A stretch of DNA of 60,536 nucleotides from Gemmatimonadetes bacterium 13_1_20CM_4_69_16 (GCA_001919865.1 MNIR01000027.1:1-60536), one strand, 5' to 3'; shown: positions 25,907-33,523, counted from the first letter of the stretch. A program made the numbers and translations. Notes: a model not told the origin generated them from the letters alone.

Positions 25907-26710
25907 TCACACGTTCTCCGCGAAGCGAATCTCGGCGCGATGGAAAACGAGCCACGCGATCCCCAGCGTCGCGACCGAGACGAGGGCCGCCGCCGTGAAC
26001 GGCCCCGGCGCCGGCAGTTCGCCGCCCAGCAGCACAGCGCGGTAGGCGTCGATGATCAGCGTCATCGGATTGAGCGCGAGAAGCGCGCCGAGCCGACCGC
26101 CGACGCGGTCGACCGGATACACGACCGAGGTCGCGAACATCCAGACAACGAGGATCGCGTCGAACGCGTAGCGCACGTCGCGCAGGTAGAGGTTCGCCAT
26201 CGCAACCAGCAGGGCAAGCCCCGCGGTGAACATCAGCTGTACCGCGATCACGACCGGCAGGAACAGGAGGCTCGCTGACACCCCGACTCGGTAGTAGATC
26301 ATCAGCCCCGCCAGCACCGTACCGGCCACCACGAAGTCCACCAAGCCCACGAGCACCGCCGAGAACGGGAAGATCTCGCGCGGGAAGTAGACTCTGGTCA
26401 CCAGGGTCTGGTTGTTGGTGAGGGACGTCATCGAGAAGCGCAGCGCGGAGGCGAAGAAGTTCCACGGCAGCAGGCCCGCATAGGCGTAGATCGGGTACGG
26501 GAGCGTGGTCTGGATCGGGACGACGTGAGTGAACACGACGGAGAAGACGACCAGGTTGAGGAGCGGGGTGAAGACCGCCCAGCCGAAGCCCATCACGGTT
26601 TGCCGGTAGCGCAACAGCAGGTCGCGCCGAGTGACGGAGAGGAGGAGTTCCCGGTATTCTACCTGCTCGCGGAGCATCGAACGCAGATCGTCGCGGAGCC
26701 GGGCGAACAT
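25907..26710 (-). CDS. wzm: Polysaccharide ABC exporter permease (Wzm)
   Basis: A 267-aa ABC-2 type membrane protein. After an amphipathic N-terminus (YRELLLSVTRRDLLLRYRQ, the typical gate-helix region) there are six transmembrane segments, including FGWAVFTPLLNLVVFSVVFT, FVVAGTVLAGLMIYY and VVIAVQLMFTAGLALLVA. LNPMTLIIDAYRAVLLGG before the last helix is a family mark. ATG 26710 was selected since earlier starts run through the non-coding spacer holding the 48-bp repeat. It is the first gene of the wzm/PP-loop/wzt/pyruvyltransferase/GT/GT operon, so the promoter should be in 26711-26890. Confidence 0.93.
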   Translation of the reverse strand: MFARLRDDLRSMLREQVEYRELLLSVTRRDLLLRYRQTVMGFGWAVFTPLLNLVVFSVVFTHVVPIQTTLPYPIYAYAGLLPWNFFASALRFSMTSLTNNQTLVTRVYFPREIFPFSAVLVGLVDFVVAGTVLAGLMIYYRVGVSASLLFLPVVIAVQLMFTAGLALLVAMANLYLRDVRYAFDAILVVWMFATSVVYPVDRVGGRLGALLALNPMTLIIDAYRAVLLGGELPAPGPFTAAALVSVATLGIAWLVFHRAEIRFAENV

Positions 26711-26762
26711 GCCCCTAAGGTACCGAAGCTTGACAGCGTGCGCTCCCGGCGCGACCAACCCG

Positions 26763-26810
26763 CCGGTCGCATCTTCAAGCGTCGCGACCCACCTCGACGT
26801 TGCAGCCGTC
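26763..26810 (+). repeat. Right copy of the tRNA-linked 48-bp direct repeat
   Basis: Matches 7514-7561 at 42 of 48 positions in the same orientation. It starts with CCGGTCGCA, the acceptor 3' strand of tRNA-Leu, but no other part of a tRNA is present to its left. It lies in the 180-bp spacer between wzm and the small membrane-protein gene. Confidence 0.6.
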
Positions 26811-26889
26811 CGGGCATCGCCACCAGCCGGGTGGGAGCCCGTAGCGCCCCGACCGGATGTTGTGCCCCAGTGGGGGAGCACACCCGCGG

Positions 26890-27195
26890 CTATTTCCGAT
26901 CTCGCCTCTGGTCCGCTTCCTCTCGCGCTTGTCGCACCCGCTCCTGTCGCACCTGTCGGTCTTCCTCTATCTTGGCCGCCCGATCGACATGCAGTGCGTC
27001 CAGTCGCTTCGAGTTCTGCCACCACAGCACCCCAAACAATCCGACCTGCCCCAGCAGGCCCGGGATGAAACCCGGGAACAGCAGGCTGACGACGAACGAC
27101 GTGGCCAAGCTGGCGATAGCCCACTTCCAGCCGGTCATGTGCTCATACTCGGCGGCGCCGTAGAACACCGCAGCGAACGCAAACGCCCCGACCAT
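26890..27195 (-). CDS. Small membrane protein of unknown function
   Basis: A 101-aa protein with two hydrophobic helices (about 1-15 and 24-60, the second containing SLLFPGFIPGLLGQVGLFGVLWW) and a highly charged C-terminal helix from residue 62 (RAAKIEEDRQVRQERVRQAR) that could form a coiled coil in the cytoplasm. I do not recognise a family. Its ATG lies inside a 17-bp perfect dyad shared with the divergent YetF-like gene. A downstream ATG at residue 20 (MTGWKW) would remove the first helix. Confidence 0.6.
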   Translation of the reverse strand: MVGAFAFAAVFYGAAEYEHMTGWKWAIASLATSFVVSLLFPGFIPGLLGQVGLFGVLWWQNSKRLDALHVDRAAKIEEDRQVRQERVRQAREEADQRRDRK

Positions 27196-27208
27196 ATTGC
27201 CAATATGG
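27192..27208. promoter_or_regulatory. 17-bp perfect dyad in a divergent promoter region
   Basis: CCATATTG and CAATATGG flank a single central base. The dyad is AT-rich in a GC-rich setting, lies between divergently transcribed genes, and covers the start codon of the minus-strand gene, which suggests an operator for a dimeric repressor. Confidence 0.5.
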
Positions 27209-27257
27209 GAAGGTCGGCCAAACTAAGCAAACGCGCGGCACCTTCAAGGAGGCGTGC

Positions 27258-27779
27258 ATGACCGCCCCGCTGTCCGTCCTGCTCGACGTCGCGATCCGCA
27301 CGTCGGTCGTCTACCTCGCCCTGCTCGTGGGCCTCCGCCTCACCGGCAAGCGCCAGCTCGGTCAGATGTCCACGTTCGACTTCGTGCTGCTCCTGATCAT
27401 CGCAAATGCGGTCCAGAACGCTATGGTCGGGCCCGATACCAGCCTCGCGGGCGGTCTCACGGCGGCTGCGGTGTTGCTGTTCTGGCACCAGGTGATCGAC
27501 CGGCTGCGCCGCTCCAGCCGGCATGTCGGACGGCTGCTGGGCGGCACGGCGGACCTGCTGATCTACCGCGGCCGCGTGCTGCACCACCACCTCGCCCGCG
27601 AGAACCTCACTACCGACGAGCTGCGGCAGGCGCTGCGCGAGCACGGCGTCGGCGCGCTGCAAGACGTTCACATGGCGGTGCTCGAGCCGGACGGCGCGAT
27701 CAGCGTGATCCGGAACGACGACGTGGCGCTGGGGACTAAACCCCACCATCACATCCGCAGCCTGCGACGGGACGGCTGA
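27258..27779 (+). CDS. YetF-like (DUF421) membrane protein
   Basis: A 173-aa protein with two or three N-terminal transmembrane helices (SVVYLALLVGLRLTGK, FDFVLLLIIANAVQNAMVG, LTAAAVLLFWHQVI) and a small cytoplasmic domain. The GLRLTGKRQLGQMSTFDFV segment and LTTDELRQALREHG are hallmarks of the DUF421/YetF family. The function of the family is not established. A strong ribosome site (AAGGAGG, 27246-27252) precedes ATG 27258. It is divergent from the small membrane protein at 26890 and convergent with the porin. Confidence 0.87.
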   Translation: MTAPLSVLLDVAIRTSVVYLALLVGLRLTGKRQLGQMSTFDFVLLLIIANAVQNAMVGPDTSLAGGLTAAAVLLFWHQVIDRLRRSSRHVGRLLGGTADLLIYRGRVLHHHLARENLTTDELRQALREHGVGALQDVHMAVLEPDGAISVIRNDDVALGTKPHHHIRSLRRDG

Positions 27780-27818
27780 CCCGGCCCCCCCCCGGACCCC
27801 CGTCCCCCCCCGGGTCAG
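27776..27818. terminator. Inverted repeat spanning both stop codons of convergent genes
   Basis: CTGACCCGG at 27776-27784 and CCGGGTCAG at 27810-27818 form a 9-bp perfect stem around a 25-base C-rich loop with runs of nine and eight C. It covers the stop of the YetF-like gene and of the porin, and could end transcription from both sides. No T-tract is present, so factor-dependent arrest or a G-quadruplex on the minus strand is possible. Confidence 0.45.
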
Positions 27819-29029
27819 TACAGGTACGCCACGGCCAAGGCGAGTGTGAGCTGATTTGTCTTGCCGTCGAACGCCGCCAGTGTGGACCGGTCGTACCGCA
27901 GCTCCGGACGCACCACGGCGTTCGGCCACGCCTTGATGTTCAGGGTCGCCGTGCCACTCCCGAACTTCTGCCCAGTGTTGAATGGGAAGGCAGATGGCGA
28001 TCCAGCTGGCGACAGGCTCGTACGCGCACCGTTCTCGTCGTTGACGTAGTCCCCGCGCAGCGCCACACCGACGGTGGCACTGAAGTCGTACGTGACCCAT
28101 CCACCGACGGCCCACCACTTCGCGTCCCGTGTCGGATCGGGGAGTGCGGCGTTCGCCTGCTCCTTGCCGTAGTCACCTTGGAGCCACACCGCCGCTTTGC
28201 CGAGCTTGCGCCACAGCAGCCCATCGACGCCGTAGCGGTTCGCGTTGTTGATGCCCGCCTCCTCGGGGCCCCAGTATCCCACGACGCCGAGCGAGGTGAC
28301 CGCGTCGGGGTAGATCCCCACACGCCCCATCAGCGACTTGCGGTTGTTGTTGTCCGAGACCTGGTCCCAGCCGTTGATGATCCGAAACTGCGCGTCCAGG
28401 TAATTGTTGAACTTCGTCTCCACGCTCACGCCGAGCGCGGTGAAATTCTCGACGTAGATGAACTGGTTCCCCTCCGACCAGTTGGGGTTGGCGTAGGTCT
28501 CGATCACCTCCAGCCCGAGCAGGGTGGGAATGCGCCCCAGCTTGAACTGCAGCCCGTTCCCGCTCGCGGTCGGGACGTTCAAGGTGACGTAGAGGTGCGG
28601 CAGGTCGGCCTGGGCGCCGAGGTTGAACCCGTTGGACTGGATCACGGTCGCGTCCTGGCCCAGCAGCAGCTCGCCGTGGAACCCCGCGCTGAACTTCGCG
28701 GGGTCGTATGGCTTGTCGAGCACGACCGCCAGCGCGTTGAGCGTGAACCGGTTCTGCAAGCGGTCGTACAGCCGGCCGACGATGGCGCTGTCGCCGATCG
28801 ACCGGCCGGAGTAGGCGTACGACGCCTCCGCGAAACCGGTCAGCTTGAACCCGGCCAGCGTGGTCTCGACGTGGTTGGCCGCCGCCGGCGGCGGGTCGGC
28901 CTGCTTGGCAGCTGTGTCGGCCGCGGCAGGTTGGGAAGGGGCACTCTGGGCGGCGAGTGGCCCGTTCCAGAGCGCGGCAAGCCCGGCCATGGCGACCAAG
29001 CGACGCACGGCATCTGCTCGAGAGCTCAT
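27815..29029 (-). CDS. Outer-membrane beta-barrel porin (BBP2/OmpL-like)
   Basis: A 404-aa protein with a signal peptide (AGLAALWNGPLAAQSAPS) and a barrel made of alternating amphipathic strands, such as FKLTGFAEASYAYSGR, KFSAGFHGELLLGQDA, QFKLGRIPTLLGLEVIE and SLGVVGYWGPEEAG. It ends in an aromatic-terminated strand (ALAVAYLY), the outer-membrane insertion signal. The composition fits the putative beta-barrel porin-2 family. ATG 29029 overlaps the PII stop (ATGA), so it is co-translated with glnK and amtB and may serve as the outer-membrane channel for ammonium or another nitrogen compound; that function is inferred from context. Confidence 0.85.
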   Translation of the reverse strand: MSSRADAVRRLVAMAGLAALWNGPLAAQSAPSQPAAADTAAKQADPPPAAANHVETTLAGFKLTGFAEASYAYSGRSIGDSAIVGRLYDRLQNRFTLNALAVVLDKPYDPAKFSAGFHGELLLGQDATVIQSNGFNLGAQADLPHLYVTLNVPTASGNGLQFKLGRIPTLLGLEVIETYANPNWSEGNQFIYVENFTALGVSVETKFNNYLDAQFRIINGWDQVSDNNNRKSLMGRVGIYPDAVTSLGVVGYWGPEEAGINNANRYGVDGLLWRKLGKAAVWLQGDYGKEQANAALPDPTRDAKWWAVGGWVTYDFSATVGVALRGDYVNDENGARTSLSPAGSPSAFPFNTGQKFGSGTATLNIKAWPNAVVRPELRYDRSTLAAFDGKTNQLTLALAVAYLY

Positions 29030-29418
29030 AGTCCCACCTCCTTCAGCGCCCGGCGCTGCACCTCGTCGGCCGTGGTCGCCGTGACCGCCGCGGTGTTCTC
29101 CTCCCCGGTCCGGATCCTGATCACCCGTTCCAGCGGCTGAATAAAGATCTTCCCGTCGCCCACCTGGCCGGTCCGCGCCGAGGAGAGGATCGCCTTGACC
29201 GTGGGCTCCACGAACGGCTCCGAGACGGCCATCTCGATCCGGACTTTCTCACGGAATTCGAGCACCACATTGGTGCCGCGGTAGTGCTCCTGCAGCTCGC
29301 GTTCGCCGCCGTGGCCGCTGACGCGACTGATCGTGATGCCGGTGACGCCGGCCCGGAACAACGCGGCCTTCACCTGCGGCAGCCGGTCGGGGCGAACCAC
29401 AGTCGTTATGAGTTTCAT
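29026..29418 (-). CDS. glnK: PII family nitrogen regulator
   Basis: A 130-aa PII trimer subunit that would sense ATP/ADP and 2-oxoglutarate and gate AmtB. The C-terminal signature GDGKIFIQPLERVIRIRTGE is intact. The T-loop region reads GHGGERELQEHYRGTNVV: Tyr46 is kept, but the residue aligned with the uridylylated Tyr51 is Val, and Gln39 aligns with Glu. Control by GlnD uridylylation is therefore not expected. I chose ATG 29418, since GGAGG lies seven bases before it; ATG 29424 is too close to that site. It is 25 bp downstream of amtB and overlaps the porin gene. Confidence 0.93.
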   Translation of the reverse strand: MKLITTVVRPDRLPQVKAALFRAGVTGITISRVSGHGGERELQEHYRGTNVVLEFREKVRIEMAVSEPFVEPTVKAILSSARTGQVGDGKIFIQPLERVIRIRTGEENTAAVTATTADEVQRRALKEVGL

Positions 29419-29443
29419 CGTCATGCCTCCAGGCGTTTGGGTC

Positions 29444-31000
29444 TCACGCAGGCTCTGGCTCCGGCTCCGGTTGTGCGGCACCGAGCGAAACGGCTGCCGA
29501 TTCGCTGAGGATCACCGCCGAGGCGACCTCCGGCGTGTCGGGATACGCCAGCGCGCCCATCTCGGGCACGTCGAGCCCCAGCTCCTCCACCTCCGCCGAG
29601 ACGCGGTGTCCGCCCACCGCCCAGTCCGTCACCTTGTAGGCAGCGTACGCCATCGCGCCGACGGCCACGAAGTTCGTCACACCGCCGATGAGCTGCGCGA
29701 CGAACTGGCTCGCGTCACCGTAGAACAGCCCCCGCACGGCGCCCGGGACTCCATTCCACCCGTCGCCGTACGTGCCGTCGGCGAGCAAGCCGACCGAGAG
29801 AATGCCCCACAGCCCGTTGACGCCATGCACCGAGATCGCGCCCACGGGATCATCGATGCGGAGCTTACCGTCGATGAAGAACACCGCGACGCACACCAGG
29901 AGACCGGCCACGGCGCCGATCAACACCGCGGACGGAGCGGTCACGAAGGCGCAGGGCGCGGTGATCGCAACCAGACCTGCGAGCGTTCCGTTCGCCATCA
30001 TCGAGGGATCCGGCTTGCCAAACTTGAGCCACATGTAGATCATCGCGACGACTCCTCCAGCCGCCCCAGCCAGCATGGTGTTGGTGGCGATCACACCGAT
30101 GCGAAGATCCGACCCGGCGAGCGTCGAGCCGGGGTTGAAGCCGAACCACCCGAAGCACAGGATGAAGGTGCCGACGAGGGCCATGGGAATGTTGTGGCCC
30201 GGGATCGCGTTGGCCGACCCGTCGGGGTTGTACTTGCCGCGGCGCGGCCCGAGGAGAGCCGCGCCCACCAGCGCGATCATACCACCCGTCATATGCACCA
30301 CGGACGAGCCCGCGAAGTCCACGTGCCCGTGCCCGAGGCCGAGGTTCGTCCCGAGCTGCGACAGCCAGCCACCGCCCCACGTCCAGTTCGCGAAGAGAGG
30401 ATAGATGACGGCTCCGACGAAGACGCTGAACACAGCGAACGCGACGAACCGCCACCGCTCGGCCATCGCGCCGGTGGGGATCGTGGCGGCGGTGTCCATG
30501 AACACCATTTGGAACAGGAAGTACGTGAACACTGGGGCGGCGTACGCGACGCCCGTCAGGAAGAACCCCGTGTGACCGAACAGCCCCCACGTCTTGCCAC
30601 CCAAGTGGAGCGCGGTTTCCTGGTTCAGCTTGTCGAACCCCCCCAGGGTGCTCAGAGGACCGATGCCGCCGGCCTGCAGGGCGAACCCCACGGCCCAGTA
30701 CGCGAGCATCGCGATCCCGTACACCATGAAGTTCATCGCGAACGTGTGCGCGGCGTTCTTGGAGCGGGTGAAGCCCGTCTCCACCATCGCGAACCCGGCC
30801 TGCATGAACATCACGAGGAAGCCGGCGACGAGCGTCCAGACGAAGTTGATCGCGACGGTGTTGGCGGCGGCGGCGGCGTTCGCCGCGCGGGCGAGCGAGT
30901 CCGGCGTCACCGCCGCCGGTGCCGCAGGGATTCCCTGCGCCACCAGGGCGAGCGGGAACGCGAACGCCAACAGCGCACCAATACCGACCGAGCGTTTCAT
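29444..31000 (-). CDS. amtB: Ammonium transporter
   Basis: A 518-aa Amt/Mep/Rh channel, starting with a signal-like segment (LLAFAFPLALVAQG) and followed by about 11 helices. Conserved features are GFAMVETGFTRSKNA, VDFAGSSVVHMTGG (the Asp and first pore His), CFGWFGFNPGSTLA, and AISVHGVNGLWGIL (the second pore His). The twin-His pore is thus complete. A 60-residue C-terminal tail ends in a Glu/Pro repeat. A GGAG site precedes ATG 31000. It heads the amtB-glnK-porin operon, and the AT-rich upstream region probably holds the nitrogen-responsive promoter. Confidence 0.96.
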   Translation of the reverse strand: MKRSVGIGALLAFAFPLALVAQGIPAAPAAVTPDSLARAANAAAAANTVAINFVWTLVAGFLVMFMQAGFAMVETGFTRSKNAAHTFAMNFMVYGIAMLAYWAVGFALQAGGIGPLSTLGGFDKLNQETALHLGGKTWGLFGHTGFFLTGVAYAAPVFTYFLFQMVFMDTAATIPTGAMAERWRFVAFAVFSVFVGAVIYPLFANWTWGGGWLSQLGTNLGLGHGHVDFAGSSVVHMTGGMIALVGAALLGPRRGKYNPDGSANAIPGHNIPMALVGTFILCFGWFGFNPGSTLAGSDLRIGVIATNTMLAGAAGGVVAMIYMWLKFGKPDPSMMANGTLAGLVAITAPCAFVTAPSAVLIGAVAGLLVCVAVFFIDGKLRIDDPVGAISVHGVNGLWGILSVGLLADGTYGDGWNGVPGAVRGLFYGDASQFVAQLIGGVTNFVAVGAMAYAAYKVTDWAVGGHRVSAEVEELGLDVPEMGALAYPDTPEVASAVILSESAAVSLGAAQPEPEPEPA

Positions 31001-31342
31001 GGCAGCTCCAGGGCAAGAGACGCGGTTGCAGACTGTCATGTTGTGTGTGCACAAATTGCAACGGAAGCGCGACACTACGCAACACCCAATCAGGCGATAT
31101 TACCGGTTGTCGCTCAACAATTGCATATGATGCACATTTCACGTGACAGTACTGCAATTCCCGGACCCAGTGCCCTTGCAGGAAAGGCGTCCGGTTTCGT
31201 CCCGGTGCGATGCGGGGTAGCGGGATGCGGCTGGAGCTCGGGTCGTGCATTCACCCCGAGGAACTCGGCCTGGCTGGCAACTGCTCGAGTGCGGCCTGGC
31301 CCACCGCCGCAGTCATGTCACGACGGTGGCACAACGGTGAGG
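31001..31342. promoter_or_regulatory. Intergenic region upstream of amtB with an AT-rich core
   Basis: No gene is seen in these 342 bp. The half near amtB (about 31030-31160) is markedly AT-rich and contains several short dyads: TGTGCACA at about 31046, TTGTCGCTCAACAA at about 31107, and TGCAT-ATG-ATGCA at about 31122. A TAATAT on the minus strand at about 31097 could be a -10 element. I found no convincing sigma-54 (GG-GC) site. The other half, after asd, is GC-rich and without a clear terminator. Confidence 0.5.
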
Positions 31343-32407
31343 TCAGAGATAGCCCTGAGCCATCAGCAGTTCGGCGTTGAGGATGGCTGCGCCAGCGGCG
31401 CCGCGGATGGTATTGTGGCCCAGCACGACGAAGCGGTGCCCCAGCACGCTGTCAGAGGTGATGCGGCCTACCGTGACGCTCATGCCGCCCCCGGCGTCGC
31501 GGTCGAGCCGGGGCTGCGGGCGATCGGGCTCGTCGCGCACCACGATGGGGCGGGCGGGAGCAGTGTGAAGCCGCAGGTGCTGGGGCGCGGCGCTGAACGA
31601 CGCGAACGCCTCCCGCAGCTCGGCTGACTCCGCCCGGCGACCGAGCTTCACTCGCACGGCAGCCATGTGGCCATCGACGACGTTTACACGGTGGCACTGC
31701 GCGCTGATGGGGAACGGCGCCGGCTCGACGTTGCTCCCGTTCAGCCGCCCCAGGATCTTGCGCGTCTCGCGCTCGATCTTCTCTTCTTCGTTGGCGATGA
31801 ACGGAACCACGTTGTCCGTGATGTCGAGCGAGGCGACGCCCGGGTAACCGGCCCCGGAGATGGCCTGGAGCGTGGTGACGACGACCGCCTCCACGCCAAA
31901 CCGCGCGGCCAGCGGCGCGAGCGCCAACGCGATCACGACGGTGGAGCAGTTGGGATTCGTCACGATGAACCCCCGCCCCCTCCCCCTCGCACTTTCCTTC
32001 CGCGCGTCGCGACACGCGTCGAGCACGGCGAGATGGTCGGGATTCACCTCTGGGATGAGCAGCGGGACCGCGTCGTCCATGCGGTGGGACGATGAGTTGC
32101 TTACAACGGGATAGCCCGCGCGGGCAAACGCCGTCTCCGCCTCCCCCGCCACGTCGGCCGGCAGGCTGGAGAAGACGAGGTCGCAGTCGAGCGGCGGCTC
32201 GGGCGCCTGCACCACGAGGGCCCGGATCTCCGCCGGGAGGTCGCCGGCCAGCCGCCAGGCGCACGCCTCGCCGTACGGCTTCCCCTGGGAGCGGTCCGAG
32301 GCCGCGACCGCTGTCACGACGAACTGGGGATGATCCGCGAGCAGCGCGATGAAGCGCTGTCCGACCGTCCCCGTGGCACCCAGGATCCCGACCCGCAGTC
32401 TCGTCAT
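31343..32407 (-). CDS. asd: Aspartate-semialdehyde dehydrogenase
   Basis: Reduces aspartyl phosphate to the semialdehyde, the branch compound for lysine/DAP and for threonine/methionine. The 354-aa product has the NADP-binding start RVGILGATGTVGQRF, the SSLPADVA segment, the catalytic Cys in NPNCST (about 152) and the His in SAQCHRVNVVDGH. NSSSHRMDDAVPLLIPEVN places it in the archaeal/fungal-type branch of the family. A Lys/Arg/Gly insert (ARKESARGRGRG) just before NPNCST is longer than usual and is encoded by G clusters. ATG 32407 faces thrB divergently across 187 bp that contain the attenuator-like leader. Confidence 0.94.
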   Translation of the reverse strand: MTRLRVGILGATGTVGQRFIALLADHPQFVVTAVAASDRSQGKPYGEACAWRLAGDLPAEIRALVVQAPEPPLDCDLVFSSLPADVAGEAETAFARAGYPVVSNSSSHRMDDAVPLLIPEVNPDHLAVLDACRDARKESARGRGRGFIVTNPNCSTVVIALALAPLAARFGVEAVVVTTLQAISGAGYPGVASLDITDNVVPFIANEEEKIERETRKILGRLNGSNVEPAPFPISAQCHRVNVVDGHMAAVRVKLGRRAESAELREAFASFSAAPQHLRLHTAPARPIVVRDEPDRPQPRLDRDAGGGMSVTVGRITSDSVLGHRFVVLGHNTIRGAAGAAILNAELLMAQGYL

Positions 32408-32464
32408 CCTACGCTTACTTTCGCCCGCATCGGTCCTTGACGCTCCCCCGGCTGCGCGGTAACT

Positions 32465-32521
32465 ATGAACATACATCTGAAAGAAGTCGTGGTCATTTGC
32501 CGCGTATTGCCGCCACGTTAA
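32465..32521 (+). CDS. Putative leader peptide of the thrB operon
   Basis: An 18-codon frame, MNIHLKEVVVICRVLPPR, ends at TAA 22 bases before a terminator stem and 73 bases before thrB. Consecutive codons GTC GTG GTC ATT (32486-32497) encode Val-Val-Val-Ile. The composition resembles the ilv-type leader peptides that end in VVVI...PP, whereas classic thr leaders are Thr/Ile-rich. No strong ribosome site is visible. A -35-like TTGACG at 32437 would place transcription close to or inside this ATG, so the translated start could differ. Its support is the structural context rather than the peptide alone. Confidence 0.5.
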   Translation: MNIHLKEVVVICRVLPPR

Positions 32522-32573
32522 ACAAGGTGCTAAAAAGCGACCGCCCGCGGCATTTACGCGGGCTTTTCTGTTT
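32485..32573 (+). promoter_or_regulatory. Transcription attenuator with competing hairpins ahead of thrB
   Basis: Four segments can pair in alternative ways. CGTGG (32488-32492, within the Val codons) pairs with CCACG (32513-32517). TGCCGCG (32498-32504) or the nearby TGCCGC (32508-32513) pairs with CGCGGCA (32546-32552), which overlaps the 5' arm of the terminator. GCCCGCG (32543-32549) pairs with CGCGGGC (32557-32563). This is the pause/antiterminator/terminator order of ribosome-mediated attenuation. Confidence 0.6.
32543..32573 (+). terminator. Rho-independent terminator in the thrB leader
   Basis: A 7-bp perfect GC stem, GCCCGCG / CGCGGGC, with loop GCATTTA, is followed by TTTTCTGTTT. 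No plus-strand gene ends before it, so it acts within the 5' leader of thrB. Confidence 0.75.
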
Positions 32574-32594
32574 CCTTCGACTCGGCGGGCCGCG

Positions 32595-33518
32595 ATGCGA
32601 GCGAGCGTGACCGTGCGGGTGCCGGGCTCGACGTCGAACCTGGGCGCCGGCTTCGACTGTATCGGCGTCGCGGTCGAACGCTGGCTGACCCTCACCGCCC
32701 GGGCGGCGGAGCAGCCGGCCGGAGGACCGGTCACCCTCGAGCGTCGAGGCACCCTCAGCACACTGACCGCGGCCCCGGAGCACGACCTCCTGTACCGGGG
32801 GTTTGTCCAGGCTTGCCGGGCGGCACGGCGGGCCGTCCCGCCGACGGTGGTCCTCAGTGCGGAGTCGAGCATTCCGGTGGCGCGGGGGCTCGGTTCCTCG
32901 GCCGCCGCGGCGGTGGCCGGGGCGGTCGCGGCGACGGCACTGCTCGAGCTCGACCTCAGCAAGGATGCACTCACCACCCTGTGCACCGAGCTCGAGAGCC
33001 ATCCCGACAACGTTGCCCCGGCGATCTACGGGGGCGCGAACCTGGTGCTGCGCGAGCCGTGGGGCGGGCTGAGCGTGACGCCGCTGCCGATCCACGCATC
33101 CCTCGCGTTGGTGTTCGCGGTCCCGGACTTCACCCTGGAAACGACGCAGGCACGGGCGGTGCTTCCGCAGACCGTGCCCCACGCGCGGGCGGTCGAGGCC
33201 GCGGCGCGCAGCGCGGCGCTAGTGCACGGGCTGGCTCACGGCGAGCCACGGTTGCTGGCGAGCGGCCTGGACGATGTGCTGCACGTGCCGTATCGGCGGT
33301 CCCTCGTGCGCGGATACGACGCCGTCGTCATGGCCGCGCGGGCCGCGGGGGCGTTCGGGGCGACGCTCTCCGGCTCGGGCCCCACGCTCGTGGCGGTCGC
33401 GCCGCACCCCCATGCCGGCACGGTCGGCGAGGGGATGGTGCGGGCGTGGCGCTCGCTTGGCGTTGTCGCCGAGAGCTTCCACCTCGCCGGTCCGGTCGCG
33501 GGTTACGAGGTCGTCTAG
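32595..33518 (+). CDS. thrB: Homoserine kinase
   Basis: Phosphorylates homoserine with ATP in threonine synthesis. The 307-aa GHMP-family protein opens VTVRVPGSTSNLGAGFDCIG, has the ATP loop PVARGLGSSAAAAVAGA (about 93-109), SHPDNVAPAIYGG and the C-terminal motif GATLSGSGPTLVAV. Start ATG 32595 lies 22 bp after the leader terminator. It is followed by thrA with a 5-bp gap and then thrC, so it is the first gene of a complete threonine operon in the order B-A-C. Confidence 0.95.
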   Translation: MRASVTVRVPGSTSNLGAGFDCIGVAVERWLTLTARAAEQPAGGPVTLERRGTLSTLTAAPEHDLLYRGFVQACRAARRAVPPTVVLSAESSIPVARGLGSSAAAAVAGAVAATALLELDLSKDALTTLCTELESHPDNVAPAIYGGANLVLREPWGGLSVTPLPIHASLALVFAVPDFTLETTQARAVLPQTVPHARAVEAAARSAALVHGLAHGEPRLLASGLDDVLHVPYRRSLVRGYDAVVMAARAAGAFGATLSGSGPTLVAVAPHPHAGTVGEGMVRAWRSLGVVAESFHLAGPVAGYEVV

Positions 33519-33523
33519 CGTCG

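Noticed and set aside
26763..26810. A second tRNA or tRNA pseudogene
   Set aside because: Only the nine bases of the acceptor 3' strand are present; no T arm, anticodon arm or 5' acceptor strand can be found to the left.
7514..26810. A definite mobile genomic island
   Set aside because: No integrase, transposase or second precise att site is visible, and the repeat is imperfect; only a possible old integration or exchange is reported.
29333..31627. A 764-codon plus-strand open frame
   Set aside because: Antisense to glnK, amtB and part of asd, all of which have clear family motifs; composition is His/Arg/Glu-rich with no domain.
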